In this document: piece by piece, positions 13,701 through 23,043 of the stretch
How positions within the stretch are numbered: position 1 is the stretch's first letter
How the letters are laid out: every line of letters starts with the position of its first letter
Source: Metellina segmentata
Taxonomy: Eukaryota; Arthropoda; Arachnida; Araneae; Tetragnathidae
Direction: 5' to 3'
Length of the DNA: 64,000 nucleotides
Assembly: GCA_947359465.1 (NCBI GenBank)
Contig: OX375876.1
Location: 85,582,359-85,646,358, forward strand
The notes under the pieces: model-generated
Told to the model about the DNA's origin: nothing
What the model saw: only the letters and a program-made list of their open reading frames with translations
Databases searched by the model: none
Translations under genes and position numbers: made by a program

Positions 13701-15761
13701 AGTTAAAAGTTTATTTGTTTTTTTATCGTCTGCTAGAAAATCATTCCTCCATTAAAAATGATAAGGGAAATGAAAAAATTCAATTTAGAATCTGTGATCT
13801 TCTATGCTGTTGCATTCAATAATAATTACATTTCATCAAATTCATTTTAAAATATTCTAGATTGAATTTTAAAATTCGCTGCGTCCCAAAAATTGCAAAA
13901 CGTTCGGACTACCTGTGATGCAAGTGCCATAAATTCGTCAGTACTTTGCGTGCAGGAAACAAACAGACTGACAAACACTTCCGTTTATAATATTAGAGAT
14001 TCAAAATGAAAATTTAACTTTTTGACTACGACTATCGATATAACAAGCGCGCTTCTATCTTGGCGCGATTCTTATAACTTTCAATGCACAACTTCTGTGA
14101 CTGCCGTAGTCTAAATTATTTCTTGGCGCGATTCTTATAAATTTTAAGGTACAACTGATGTACTGGCCGTTGTCTAAATTCTTCCTGGGAGCGATCATGG
14201 TAAAACTGATGTACCGTCCGTAGTCTAAGGCATGGTGCACACATCCGATTTTTCAACGTGCGGCACGGAAGCCCAACTATGCACACATAACCGTGAAATA
14301 ACGCAAGTACTCATTTCGTGCCATTTGCGATAAATATTCTATCGAAGAAAACGTGTTTATTTCGCTAACAGTGTTAAAAAGTATGTTTTGAAACAAAATA
14401 GACGTTACTGGATCAACCATTTATTAATTACTTCAGACCGGAGAAGCGTGTGTGGCGACCTGCAGCGCCGTGGGGAACTGTGGTACAAATTGCACACAAG
14501 GTGGACGTACATCGCCGCATTGGCGCCGGAGGCATGTGTGCATTACTCCATTGGATCTAATGTATCTCAGACCGCACTTTCTTTGCGGCAGCGCCGCGGT
14601 ACGTTGAAAAAACGGATTAGTGCACCGAGCCAAATGGTTTAACTTTTCGCTTGCCGATGTTGCCACGGAAACCATAATAATCGTAATGCAGATGGGTTGC
14701 CTTAACCTGCCCTAACTCGCTACTAGAAGTGCGCCAAAAAAGCGCCAAGATCGTTGCCACCGCTTTGAACGTAGACTGAAGCTGTACCAATTTTTTAATG
14801 TTTTTTTTTGTATTTCATTTTTATGTATATTTGGCCAATGTAGGGACAGGTATAAAAAGTTCATGATCAAAATATTTTTCCCCCCAGTTTTATCAATTGC
14901 TATTGTTAGAGTTCCATTAAGGGTTCCAACTCTTACAATAACAATTAAAATACCTAATGAGAAAAAATACAAAATATTTGTGGAGAATTAACCTTTTACC
15001 CCATCTGACCCTAAATATATAAAATACTGTTGTGGGTACTGTATATCGATACCAATTACGGATTCCGACATTTCTTAAGGGATTTTTAAAATCAGGGAAA
15101 TTTTTGTCACACTATCATGGAAATCAGGGAAATATCAGGGAACTTTCTTTCGAGGATTTTGTTGCCACCCTGTTAAAGCCTTTTTACCTTTCCAGTTATC
15201 AGTAATTGTATTTAACATGGAGACCTAAAAATTTGTGTTTGGTTTTGTTTTTCTGTGTAACTTTCCTTGTATGTCTCCAATTGTCTATACTGAATTGTGT
15301 TTGGTACAGCTTCAACAAATATGGCCCTTGTCCTAAACAACCCTATTCAATTTACTTAACATTCATTATACAAATAATGTGAGAAGAAATTTTTTCTGGT
15401 TTGAATTATATGATTTGGTAATTTATGCAATAGTATGATTTAATTTTTTTACCTGTACAATTTGATTGTAGCTAAGAATTTATGTCTATAAGCATGTTTT
15501 TATTACACAAAAACCGTTTCTTTCTTCTTGTATCACATAATGATTATTTTGTTTCTTTTTGCAGATTTAAGATTTTGTAAAACTGTTGCCGAAGAAGATA
15601 TAGAGACTATCACTAACAAATACACAGAGCAGTGCTTGTTTGATCTTGCTTCCTTTGTTGTTGACAGTACTGACATCAAGCTGGCAGAAAAGAAAGCTTG
15701 GTTTAAAAGACTTAAAAAACACCATTGTTCAGCTTTTGAAAGAGCTATCGTTGGTAAATAA
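1566..15761 (+). CDS. DEPDC7: DEPDC7-like DEP domain protein, six exons, 5' end missing
   Basis: Spliced CDS: 1566-1768, 3362-3522, 3636-3841, 7216-7745, 12090-12249, 15565-15761. It gives about 485 residues ending in TAA at 15759. Every intron is GT-AG and phases agree (0, 2, 1, 0, 1); exon 1 enters in phase 1. Landmarks follow vertebrate DEPDC7 in order: an N-terminal DEP domain (exons 1-2, ending RLYRF), a basic linker (exon 3), a QLVDVPVLESIL segment (exon 4), a helical RhoGAP-like region (exons 4-5), and a short basic C-terminus (exon 6). Human DEPDC7 is about 510 residues, so only some 25-40 N-terminal residues lack an exon here. DEP domains act in membrane and GPCR/Rho signalling; DEPDC7 is related to LET-99 and has been linked to CARMA/NF-kB signalling. 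The role in this animal is unknown. Family assignment is from recalled similarity; DEPDC1/LET-99 relatives are the alternative. Confidence 0.85.
2353..2796 (+). mobile_element. tRNA-derived SINE with 11-bp target duplication
   Basis: The head GCCGCGGTAGCTCAGCCAGT is an A-box-like tRNA start, followed by a long body and an (AAC)n tail. The flanks AACAATTTAAC at 2342-2352 and 2797-2807 are identical. This places the insertion precisely within intron 1 of the DEPDC7-like gene. The open frames inside it are incidental. Confidence 0.85.
3160..3180. repeat. Poly-T tract
   Basis: An uninterrupted T run lies about 180 bp before the acceptor of the second DEPDC7-like exon. Confidence 0.8.
3362..3522 (+). 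CDS. DEPDC7: DEPDC7-like exon: second part of the DEP domain
   Basis: The acceptor AAAAAG ends at 3361 and the donor is CAG|GTATTC at 3523. It starts VCQVLMEKKLFESVV and contains FEDGSNRLYRF, the last DEP beta strands. Phase 0 in, phase 2 out. The join to the previous exon reads ...NALK|VCQVLM, which keeps the expected helix continuous. Confidence 0.85.
3636..3841 (+). CDS. DEPDC7: DEPDC7-like exon: basic linker
   Basis: The acceptor TTTCAG ends at 3635 and the donor is GAAG|GTAATA at 3842. It codes for about 68 residues rich in Ser, Arg and Lys (GKRRSMRIKTPLL), with no recognisable domain. It corresponds in position to the variable linker after the DEP domain. The preceding intron is only 113 bp and the next is 3.4 kb. 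Confidence 0.8.
4204..4306. repeat. Four copies of a 25-26 bp unit
   Basis: The unit is close to ATGATTTTTTTAACACAATT followed by TTTGTA, repeated four times with small length changes. It lies just inside the outer end of the inverted hAT relative and resembles subterminal repeats of such elements. Confidence 0.8.
4312..4534. mobile_element. Possible solo LTR (223 bp)
   Basis: It begins TGTTGTAGC and ends GGAACA. The 5-bp flanks are ATGAC and ACGAC, one mismatch apart. It interrupts the hAT-related repeat, whose tract resumes directly after it, and its base composition differs from the surroundings. The TG...CA ends and flank length suit an LTR, but no second LTR or PBS is present. Confidence 0.4.
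5046..6118 (+). mobile_element. Non-autonomous hAT element with perfect 8-bp TSD
   Basis: The left end is CAGGATGTCAAGATTTAAAT and the right end reads inward CAGGGTGTAAAAAATCATAA. The 8-bp flanks CATTTAAA at 5038-5045 and 6119-6126 are identical, the hAT signature. The left subterminal part repeats GATTTAAATCA several times. No transposase remains. It lies in the 3.4-kb DEPDC7-like intron. Confidence 0.85.
6212..6231. repeat. GAAT microsatellite
   Basis: About four GAAT units follow the hAT element. Nothing else is recognisable from here to the next exon at 7216. Confidence 0.7.
7216..7745 (+). CDS. DEPDC7: DEPDC7-like exon: large central helical exon
   Basis: The acceptor TTTTTACGTTAG ends at 7215 and the donor is AAA|GTAAGA at 7746. 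It codes for about 176 residues including LLLQLVDVPVLESIL, DIPWVRAASLCLGGLHPAG and QALDALQLLIFHLPWRRR. These match the order of the central DEPDC7 region. It is the longest exon and its base composition is clearly less AT-rich than the flanking introns. Confidence 0.88.
8205..8365 (+). repeat. SINE 3' tail-like repeat
   Basis: The segment with GTTTGGTATAGCTCGTCAAA and TTTGTACCATAAG resembles weaker copies near 11045-11100 and 15295-15340. I take it as the decayed tail of a SINE family, all three copies being in or beside DEPDC7-like introns. Confidence 0.4.
8430..9520 (-). pseudogene. Non-LTR retrotransposon 3' relic with RNase H domain
   Basis: Read on the minus strand with frame changes, it shows RNase H hallmarks: YTDGSKTDGHAGSGIYIET near 9105-9170 and HLQKIPSHVYIYGNEM near 8807-8860. 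A decayed C-terminal tail follows toward 8430. This layout (RNase H then Cys/His-type tail) is typical of Jockey-like elements in arthropods. Frameshifts and stops make it dead, and it lacks 5' sequence. It lies in the intron after the large DEPDC7-like exon. Confidence 0.7.
10198..10721 (-). mobile_element. Helitron family B copy, internally deleted
   Basis: On the minus strand it starts A|TCTATA at 10721, carries the family B body (TCTCTTACGTGGCAC-like start), and ends with CTAG at 10198. The usual 3' palindrome series is mostly missing, so this 524-bp copy is about 120 bp shorter than others. No coding capacity. It lies in a DEPDC7-like intron. Confidence 0.75.
12090..12249 (+). CDS. DEPDC7: DEPDC7-like exon: C-terminal helical region
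   Basis: The acceptor CATTTTTTACAG ends at 12089 and the donor is CAG|GTAAGG at 12250. Phase 0 in, phase 1 out. It codes for about 53 residues starting VTNYEAVLRDFLTVV and containing KIMFDYLL. It aligns with the human stretch after the RhoGAP-like part, where a similar spacing of hydrophobic residues is found. Confidence 0.82.
12924..13999 (-). mobile_element. Helitron family C, near complete
   Basis: On the minus strand it starts A|TCTCTAATATTATAAACGG at 13999 and ends with CTAG|T at 12924, preceded by palindromes such as CACGGGCAACGCCGTG. Internal motifs include TGACGTCA and TTGGTTTGCGAAGCAAACCA. It is 1076 bp with no Rep/helicase coding. Other copies are at 21512 (plus) and 22894 (minus). 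Confidence 0.75.
14061..14228. repeat. Three tandem units of about 63 bp
   Basis: The unit starts TGGCGCGATTCTTATAA and ends GCCGTAGTCTAA; copies begin near 14061, 14124 and 14186. It lies inside the GGTACAGCT element. Confidence 0.75.
14234..14626. mobile_element. Small inverted-repeat element (393 bp)
   Basis: The left end GGTGCACACATCCGATTTTT matches the inward right end GGTGCACTAATCCGTTTTTT, and both continue with CAACGT. An internal plus-strand frame begins with NRRYWINHLL, which faintly resembles the start of Harbinger-type proteins. No clear target duplication was found. It is the innermost layer of the nest. Confidence 0.55.
15565..15761 (+). CDS. DEPDC7: DEPDC7-like terminal exon
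   Basis: The acceptor TTTCTTTTTGCAG ends at 15564. Phase 1 entry (G|AT) matches the preceding donor. It codes for 65 residues from DLRFCKTVAEEDIE to AIVGK and stops with TAA at 15759. The segment DIKLAEKKAWFKRLKKHH corresponds to the conserved basic C-terminal helix of DEPDC7. The sequence GTTG|GTAAAT at the end could also be read as a donor, but the protein already reaches the usual family C-terminus, so a stop is preferred. The first AATAAA downstream is near 15903, inside the adjoining Tigger-like element. Confidence 0.85.
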
Positions 15762-16416
15762 TTTAAAATAGGAATTGTAAATATAAGTTTTTGAATGTTC
15801 AACATGTTATCAACTACAGTATAATTCCAATTAACCGGATCAATCGGGACCAGACCCCATCCAGATTATTGGATAATTCACGAAAAAAAGGTTTTTTTTT
15901 TTAATAAAAAAGCAAATTATGTTTTAGTACATATAATGTAATTTAATGAGTGGAAATAAATTTTGTTACATTTTGTACTTCATAATGTATTAAAATGCAT
16001 CATTACTTGAACATATCGGTTAAAGTCGGTTGTTTCACTGTCTACTTGTTTCCGTGCAGCCATGTTCAGCATGCCACAGAGTCAAGGCGCTCAAATGCCT
16101 TTCTAGCTGACGGTCCAGTGTCTGATTGAGTTCTCATTAGAGGCATTCCCTGGCTTCCGCCAATCTGCTGTGGGTTTTAAATAACTCGGTACGGAGGGGT
16201 CTGCTTCCATTCGAAGAAGAAGTGTCTGGTTGAGTAGCAAAGACGTTGTCATTTTCCTGATCATTAGGGCACCTTTTTGCAACAAATGCAACTTTTTTTT
16301 TCACACGTTCTAAGCTTTATGTAAAGTACTAAAAACAAAATTCCTCCTGCATGGGGTGTATTATAAGTGAGTTATAACTGCAACATAAATGCAACTGTCT
16401 ACATAAATGCAACTTT

Positions 16417-16683
16417 TTGCAAAGTACCAACTTTTTACAATTTAGCTTAAAATTAATTAATATGAAATTACTATTTCATTTTTTGATCTTTGAATCAACC
16501 CTTCAATCACGTGTTTCTAATCGTGCAAATGCCGAAGTATTGCGGATCAAACAAGAAGTTCATGGAAAGAAGGTATTCGTCCTAACAGACGAAAGTGAAA
16601 TAAATAGCAAGTACTTTAACCCATTGGTTGGCACTCATGATAATCCAGAGCAAACTTGCATAATCGACTGCAAAGTTTGCGAG
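16417..16683 (+). pseudogene. hAT-like transposase exon fragment
   Basis: An open frame includes KKVFVLTDESEINSKYFNPL and then LVG and IIDCKVCE. It resembles the hAT block VDETTD...NVLVG, where the Asp is catalytic. It ends at a strong donor, GAG|GTGAGT, at 16684. The adjacent sequence repeats AAATGCAACT on both sides. It is opposite in strand to the surrounding Tigger relic, suggesting a nested insertion. Borders not resolved. Confidence 0.4.
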
Positions 16684-17353
16684 GTGAGTTTCAATCATCA
16701 ATATCGTGTTTCCTTGTAGATGACGTTTTAAAATTTCTGAATATTGAGTGAAAGGATTTTGCGCTTCTGCTATCTGATATTAATTGTACTTCTGTAATGA
16801 TGTACAAATAAATTTTGAATTTTTTGCTAATAAAATTTATTTTAGATTTTAGTGTATCAAAAATAAATGCAACTTTAGGGAATGATAAATGCAATTTTTC
16901 CCATTTTTACTGCAACAAAAAAGTTGCCATACAGATCATCAATGAGTTCTTCCAAAATTTGAAATCCAGGGTCCGAAAAATCGCGCACCGGCTACTCACC
17001 TATGTCCTCTGGACTGCACTTGGAACGTCCTGGAATTTTCACTATGATGCTTCTTATGCCCTCAACTGACACTTCGTCCACTTCCTCCCACTTTTCACAG
17101 CCCTTTCTTCTTTCTTTCTCTTTCAATTTGTTTCAAGCTCTTCTTAATCTGGTTGACTTTACCAAATTCCATGCTTCTGCCACCGTGTAAGAGCAGTCTT
17201 ATAAATCTACCTTTTTGTCGTGAGCCATAATGCATACTTCATTTTCATCTAATATCAAAAAAATTTCCTTTAAAGTTTTCTTTTGTAACTGCGCTTCATT
17301 GATTCGATTATCGATTGGTCCGTCATCTGCAATAAAATCGTTACTTTTGGCCG

Positions 17354-17770
17354 ATAGAAGAGTATTTTTAAACGTTCATTTTCTCTTTCAAGAAGGCTCT
17401 GTGGGGCATTGTCAATTATTAAATCCAAAATCCGGACATTTTGCTAGCGTTTTTTGTTGTTGTTTTTCTCACTTTTTTACATTTTTCCAACAATTTTTAA
17501 AGAAAGAGGAGTTAAACCTGGACTTAATTGATGAAACAACACAAAATAACTGTAAAATGAAATCATTTACCAATAGAAGAGTATTTTTAAACGTTCATTT
17601 TCTCTTTCACGAAGGTGCTCTGTGGTGGGTATTGTCAATGATTAAATCCAAAATCCGTACATTTTGCTAACGCTTTTTGTTGTTGCTTTTTACACTTTCC
17701 CGACAATTTTTAACGAACAAGGAATTAAACCTGGACCTAATTGATGAAACAACACAAAATAACGGACATG
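17354..17770. repeat. Two tandem copies of a 219-bp unit inside the Tigger relic
   Basis: The unit begins ATAGAAGAGTATTTTTAAAC at 17354 and again at 17573. Both contain the catalytic-region fragment of the transposase, so the duplication arose within the element. Confidence 0.8.
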
Positions 17771-18010
17771 ATCAAAGTAAATACCACACAGAAAAATTAG
17801 AAGATTTACAAGTAAAATTTGTTTTGCATTGTATTAGATTTTTTTTCTTAAAAAAAAATAAATTATTCCTATTTATATTTCTGCTATTCTTCTATCGCAA
17901 ATGCAAAATTGTCAGGGGGTGGGGGTTAGATTAAGGTTTTTTTGACAAAAAATGTAAACAATCTGGAATCCAGAATGGCCAAGGTCCAGAGGATGTTGGA
18001 CTTTGTACTG

Positions 18011-18890
18011 TATTGTATTTTTTTTAATATTTCATAGGAATAAATAAATATAATTCTTGAAAAAGTTTGCCATTTTCCCTATACTCATATTTTCTAATCC
18101 TTGACCATTGACCTTCACCATTAAAGGGGCACTGCTACTGCTGTAACAGGGACAATCACCAACATGCGTGAACTTAGAAACTGAGATCCAAACCTGTGAC
18201 TTACTAGGTACTCACCATACTAATTTTAAGAAGATGTGATTGTTGTCGTGAAGGCATTTAGACACAATTGTAATACCTCTATCAGTTTATCATCTCTGTT
18301 TTAAAAATTTAGAATAACAAAGACCAGATTTATGAAATACACAACCCTACTTTATAAACTAACATTGCTTTATTTGCTCTGTACACTTTATAGTTGATTA
18401 ACTGCTAAAATTTTTTGCTGTTTTCAATTGATTTAAAACGACCCATTTTTCTTAAAAAAAGATTCATCAAGGCATTTCAGGAAGTGTTACTTACCAAAAT
18501 ATAAAAGTTTAAAACTATATCCAAATGTATTAGTATCTTTCAAATGAAACTTGTCTTAAATTTAAGAAAGTTGTGTGTTGTACATTACCCTGCTAAATAA
18601 AGTGGCTTTAAATCTAAGAGTTGGAAATCCCATCTCAGTTACTCCATAAATAACTTGTATATTGAAAATGCATTTGTTTCGAAATCGAGAAATGCACTTT
18701 AAATTGCATGCTTATTTACAACCAAGGATTACCTTTATTATTTCGATTTAGAATGCATTTTTAGAACTTTCCCTTGAAATTCTAACGGTTTTATTTGTCT
18801 ATTCCTGGACACAACAAATCCTGGTCGCCATGGCACCTAAAAAGTTTGGTTTAGCGCTTAGATTTTCTATTTCTGTACAAAACGTTTATA
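18011..18890. other. No gene or repeat recognised
   Basis: AT-rich sequence with no long open frame, no clear inverted repeats and no match to families seen elsewhere in the window. Confidence 0.5.
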
Positions 18891-19432
18891 CGAGAGCTGT
18901 TCAATAAAGAATGATCATAATTTTTTTTAAAGATGATTAAAAAATCAGGAAAAATAAAATTAATATTGAATGTGCAGTGGGATAAGTGGATAATAGATAG
19001 CTCAAATTTCATGGTCATTGCTAAGGCCTTGGCAGCCGGCCAAGAACGCATAGTTTTACTTTCGCCTACGGCAAAAATAGATGTGACACGCAAAGTGCAA
19101 TAAACTGCATTGAAATTTTGTTTTCACCTTAAAAAATCGTCATCTTTCAAAAACAAATGTCATGTGTGTTCCCCATCCTTCATATAGTCCTGATGTAGCC
19201 CATGTGATTTTTTTCTTTTCCTGAATTTGAAGAAACACCTCCGGGAAAAGCGATTTTCATCATCACAGGCAAAATAGGGCTTCCAGTATGTGTTTGAAGA
19301 CTGGAAAAGAGGTGGGATAAGTGCATTGCATGTAATGGAGAGTATTTTGTGAAAGACCATAAAAATGTGGAGGATTATTACAGGAAATTATTTTTTATTA
19401 ATTTATGATCATTCTTTATTGAACAGCCCTCG
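18891..19432. mobile_element. Mariner-type MITE, TA target
   Basis: The left end is CGAGAGCTGTTCAATAAAGA and the right end inward is CGAGGGCTGTTCAATAAAGA, both continuing ATGATCATAA. TA flanks both sides. The 542-bp interior has short minus-strand frames but no complete transposase domain, so it is an internally deleted copy. Confidence 0.8.
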
Positions 19433-19718
19433 TATTTCTTGAAAAAAAAAATTTGATTTTATAGGCTATAAAAGATAAAAAATGGAGCAAAATGTCGAAT
19501 GTAGATAGTAAAAATGTTATTTTTTATAGCCTCAGTTACACTGTAAATAGTCTATTATTTACTGTGTGTGTAATGAGTTATGCGATATACTCAGCGTTCG
19601 AAAAAATATTAGTATATGTATTGCAAGGGTAAATGGCTCCCCCCCCCTCCCCTAAATAATTGGACTGGCTCCTAAACTGTTTTATTTTTGTCATCCCCTG
19701 GTCTATTCGATAGTCATA

Positions 19719-19967
19719 CTGTGTTCAGATGGCAAAATGTTATAAGTCACTTTTTTTAATTTTTCGTGACAGCAATTTTAAGATTCAACATGTGGTTCTG
19801 TGGTTTTTGACTTATTACGATTTTCCACCTTTGTTTTCTCACGAACTGAAAGAGAAAGACTTGCGACATTTTGCCACCTTTTAAACATTAACAATCCAGA
19901 CTCCAGTATGGGACTTACTCAATTTTTTGGGAAAAGTGACTTTTAACATTTTGCCATCTGAGCACAG
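19719..19967. mobile_element. Short MITE (249 bp)
   Basis: The left end CTGTGTTCAGATGGCAAAAT matches the inward right end CTGTGCTCAGATGGCAAAAT; both continue GTTA.AAGTCACTTTT. No coding capacity. The target duplication is unclear. Confidence 0.65.
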
Positions 19968-20337
19968 ACTTTATCTATACAAAGGAAGACAAAATAATAT
20001 AGGTATACTATCGCTAGAAACTTTCCTATGCTTCCATCATATCGGTTATTTGTTTTAACAATAATTCAGAGTACGACCGTTAATTAAAAATACCTACCTA
20101 ACCATAGTTCAGTTGGATTTAGTTTTCATAAAAATTCGATTTAATTAGGTATTTTGTTTTTTATTGTTAGGGTTTGCCCCAGAAAGCTTGATTAAAACTG
20201 CAGTTTTTGTACGTTTTAATTACGTTGGAGGCCATACAATATAGAAGAATGAATGTATTTTCAAAATGTCAAAAATTTCAGGAGATATTTTTCGTAATAA
20301 ACTTGATTCCTTCTAAAATTTTTAAATGAAATGAAGG

Positions 20338-20600
20338 GTCATGGTAGTCTAGTTGGTAGAGTCAGGAATTAGCAACCGGACGGTTGCGAGTTCGAAACTA
20401 GATCCAATTAAAGAGCTCGGGGCTGGAGCACGTTAAATCTGTCATGGCCTCAACTGTTCTCATGTTGGCATGGTGTGGAAGTTTGGATATGGTATACCAG
20501 GTCAGGTGTTGACCTCACCATCTATCCATAGTTCAGAGTTGCAAGGTATTGTTTTCGGATTGATCCCGTGCCGTAGCCAGTAGCCCTTCCTTTTACTCCA
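20338..20600 (+). mobile_element. tRNA-derived SINE
   Basis: The head TCATGGTAGTCTAGTTGGTA and the B-box-like GGTTGCGAGTTCGAAAC indicate a tRNA origin. The body shares GAGCACGTTAAATC and the GATCCCG...GTAGCC tail region with the SINE at 22440 and fragments at 39500 and 61610. Target duplication not seen. Confidence 0.65.
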
Positions 20601-20989
20601 TTTAGACGTAAATTCAACTATCTTGAATAAAATGCTTCGATGCGTTGCATGAGAATGTTTTCGATATATTGATAAATATGAGGCGCTGAGATTTTTGTAT
20701 GGTACTGCGTACTTCCTGTTTTAATCATGAAGTGACGTTCATTTTCTTTTATTCCGAATTCTATTATTCCAGCACGTCCCTGCAGAAATCGATTTAAAAA
20801 AATATATTTTTTGTTTTCTGTTTTTTTAAAACTGGAAACAAGTAAAAAGTGTTGCAACGACTTTTATTGTTCTACTCGAATAATTTAGTTTAAGAAGAAA
20901 ATGAAGTAGAACATCGTCAAAACGACAAAAAATCAAATTATAGTTCTTAAGCCTTAAGTACTTTTTCGTCTTTTGGTACTATGTTTATA

Positions 20990-21250
20990 TTTAAAAGCTC
21001 TCACACAAAAAGAAAATTGGCAAATTCAGAGAACGAGTATACATAGACGAGACTAGGCCAAAATCGGTGCGTGATCCGATAAGGATATCCAATTCTGAAA
21101 TGACAATGTGTCCGACTGCAGACATCTCGAATTCGAATGACAAGTACCCCATTGAACATGAGCTTGGCATCATTAGTTTGTCATCGTTACACCAAACCTC
21201 ACAGCTCGATATTGCAGTTTGTACTTCCACAATGTGACAGGATAATTAAG
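20990..21250. other. Unidentified open segment
   Basis: A 79-codon minus-strand frame (20991-21230) contains Cys-rich stretches such as SSCEVWCNDDK but no domain I recognise. No splice structure or neighbour supports a gene. Confidence 0.25.
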
Positions 21251-21511
21251 CTCATGAGGGTGATGCCGATGAATGGATAGTATCCACAATATATTGTAAC
21301 AATTAATGGGGAATGGACCATTGGGGTAATTTCAAATAGCTTCAATACTGATGCGATGTATGTGGTTAGATTTCTGCGTTCGTAGGTAATAAAGCATTCA
21401 AATTAGCCTACGAAACTATTCTATCCTCCAAACTTATAAAGATCAGGTATTTTTAGATCATAACTAATAAAATCAAGAAGGAATATGAATTTAGGTAAAA
21501 ATAATTTAATT

Positions 21512-22368
21512 TCCCTAATATTACAAAAGGAAGTGTTTGTATGTTTCTTGCACGCAAAGTCCTGACGAATCTATGGCACTTACAGTAATGGGATTTGGTA
21601 CACAGGTAGTCCGAATTTTTTGCAAATTTAGGGTCGCGGCGAATTCTAAAATTCAATCTAGAACATTTTAAAATGAATTTAATGAAATTTAATTCTTATT
21701 GTTTTCTTTCGAATGGCAACATCATAAAAGATCATATTCTAAATTTATTTTTTATGTTTTCATTTTGCGCGGAGGAATGTTTTTCCAGCAGACGATAAAA
21801 GACCAAGTTTTAACTTTGGTTTTGTAGTTCTTTTTTCTATCTCCTAGACCGTAAAAGATAAGAGTAAAAATTTCAACGAATTCGAAATCTGCAGAAATTT
21901 TGACATTGGATCGATACCAAAAAATATGATTTTCTTTAAATAAATAAAAATTTTAAATTGGATATCTTTAAAATTTTCGCAAGAGAATGAGACGTTACGG
22001 CAACATTCGTTTACCAAAAATAAACAGATTACATTTCCTGCCCTCTTACGATTTCAGCGAAAGAAAGCAAAGAAAATAAAAAACATTTTGAATGGCATTA
22101 TTTAGTACTTTTTTGTAAAATCGGGATCGTTAAAGATGGATTACAAATTTCAACGGTTTTGAAATCTGCTGAAAATTTAACACCAGATCCTTTTACCTTT
22201 GATTTTCTTTTAATAAATAATTTTTCAATTAAATATTTATATTTTCGCAAGAGATTGTGACGTCACGCCGAATTCCTTTTTGGTTTGCGAAGCAAACCAA
22301 CGCCACGGGCAACTCCGTTATGGCTGTTATCCGATTTGCAAAGCAAACCATAGTTCATGATATTCATA
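21512..22368 (+). mobile_element. Helitron family C, 3' truncated
   Basis: It starts TCCCTAATATTACAAAAGG and matches the copy at 12924-13999 in inverse orientation, including CACGCAAAGT, TGACGTCA and TTTGGTTTGCGAAGCAAACC. Similarity fades after about 22368, before the CTAG end. Confidence 0.65.
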
Positions 22369-22439
22369 TTCAATGCAAACAGATTACACAAATAAAATGT
22401 GCAGGATGACGTCTCTCTCTTTTTCTGATCGACACAATG

Positions 22440-22665
22440 ACCGCGGTAGCCAGGTTGGAAGAGTAACGGAATAGAAACTGGTGGGGGGAGGGTTGCGAGT
22501 TCGAATCCAATTAAAGACCTTCGTGTACAAAGGGGGATGGTGCACGTTAAATCCGGTGTGGCAAATCAAATGTTTTCACTCAGGCGTGCAGTGGAAGTTT
22601 AGTGACCTCGTCAGCTGACCGTGGTTCTAAATTACGCGGTGTTGTCCTCGAATCGTGCCCGAGGG
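22440..22665 (+). mobile_element. tRNA-derived SINE fragment
   Basis: The head ACCGCGGTAGCCAGGTTGGA, the GTTGCGAGTTCGAATCC B box and the body GTGCACGTTAAATCC match the SINE family at 20338. It abuts a mariner-like transposase fragment. Confidence 0.6.
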
Positions 22666-22885
22666 GAGGGCTTGTTGCCGTCCCAGAGACCTTGCCGATT
22701 CCGCGTGTGATTCTGGTAGGTACAGGATTTTTCAGATGTGTCCATAAAAATATGTCCAGTGGAGTGAGATCGGGTGATCGTGGGGCCCAGTCAATTAAAT
22801 CCCTTCGTCTGATCCACCTCTTCCAAAGATCTTGATCCAATGGCCATACGAGTGCGGAGCAGTCAGACGGTGCCTCGGCATGCTG
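22666..22885 (-). pseudogene. Mariner-like transposase fragment
   Basis: The minus strand reads RWIRRRDLIDWAPRSPDL followed by TPLDIFLWTHLKN. This is the C-terminal catalytic block (PRSPDLTPLD) of a mariner-type DDE/D transposase. Only this piece remains, between a SINE and a Helitron C end. Confidence 0.65.
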
Positions 22886-23043
22886 TTAAAAGACTAGCCA
22901 CTACGTGGCTATCCTGGCGTTGCCCGTGCTCGTTGTTTGCGGAGCAAACCAACACCACGGGCAACGCCGTATTAATCTGGTGTCAAATTTTCCGCAGATT
23001 TCAAATCCGTTGAAATTTTTACTCTATCTTTAACGGTCTAGGA

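Larger units (their letters stand above)
12775..14788. mobile_element. MITE-like element, GGTACAGCT ends, 8-bp TSD
   Basis: The right end read inward is GGTACAGCTTCAGTCTACGT; the left end is GATAAAGCTTCAGTCTACG. The flanks AATTTTTT at 12767-12774 and 14789-14796 are identical. The subterminal motif with GGCGCACTTCTA appears at both ends. A second member lies at 59405-60214. The element contains a Helitron C copy, a 63-bp tandem repeat and a smaller inverted-repeat element. Superfamily not determined. Confidence 0.75.
12350..15172. mobile_element. DNA transposon with TTAA-type target site, host of a nest
   Basis: The ends CAGGGTGGTAAC and GTTGCCACCCTG are inverted repeats flanked by TTAAA on both sides (12345-12349, 15173-15177). 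Both ends repeat the motif TCAGGGAA. After removing the nested element 12775-14788 only about 0.8 kb remains, with no transposase seen. TTAA targets occur in piggyBac and Kolobok elements; I cannot decide between them. Confidence 0.7.
15817..18010 (-). mobile_element. Tigger/Jerky-like element, decayed transposase
   Basis: It is flanked by TA, starts CAGTATAATTCCAATTAACC and ends ...GGACTTTGTACTG; the ends are imperfect inverted repeats of the pogo/Tigger style. Minus-strand fragments read LDLIIDNAPQSLLE near 17380-17420 (the DNAP motif holds the second catalytic Asp) and YTVAEAWNLVKSTRLRRA near 17120-17200. Stops and frameshifts are frequent. Part of the transposase is tandemly duplicated, and a hAT-like exon lies inside. 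Confidence 0.65.
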
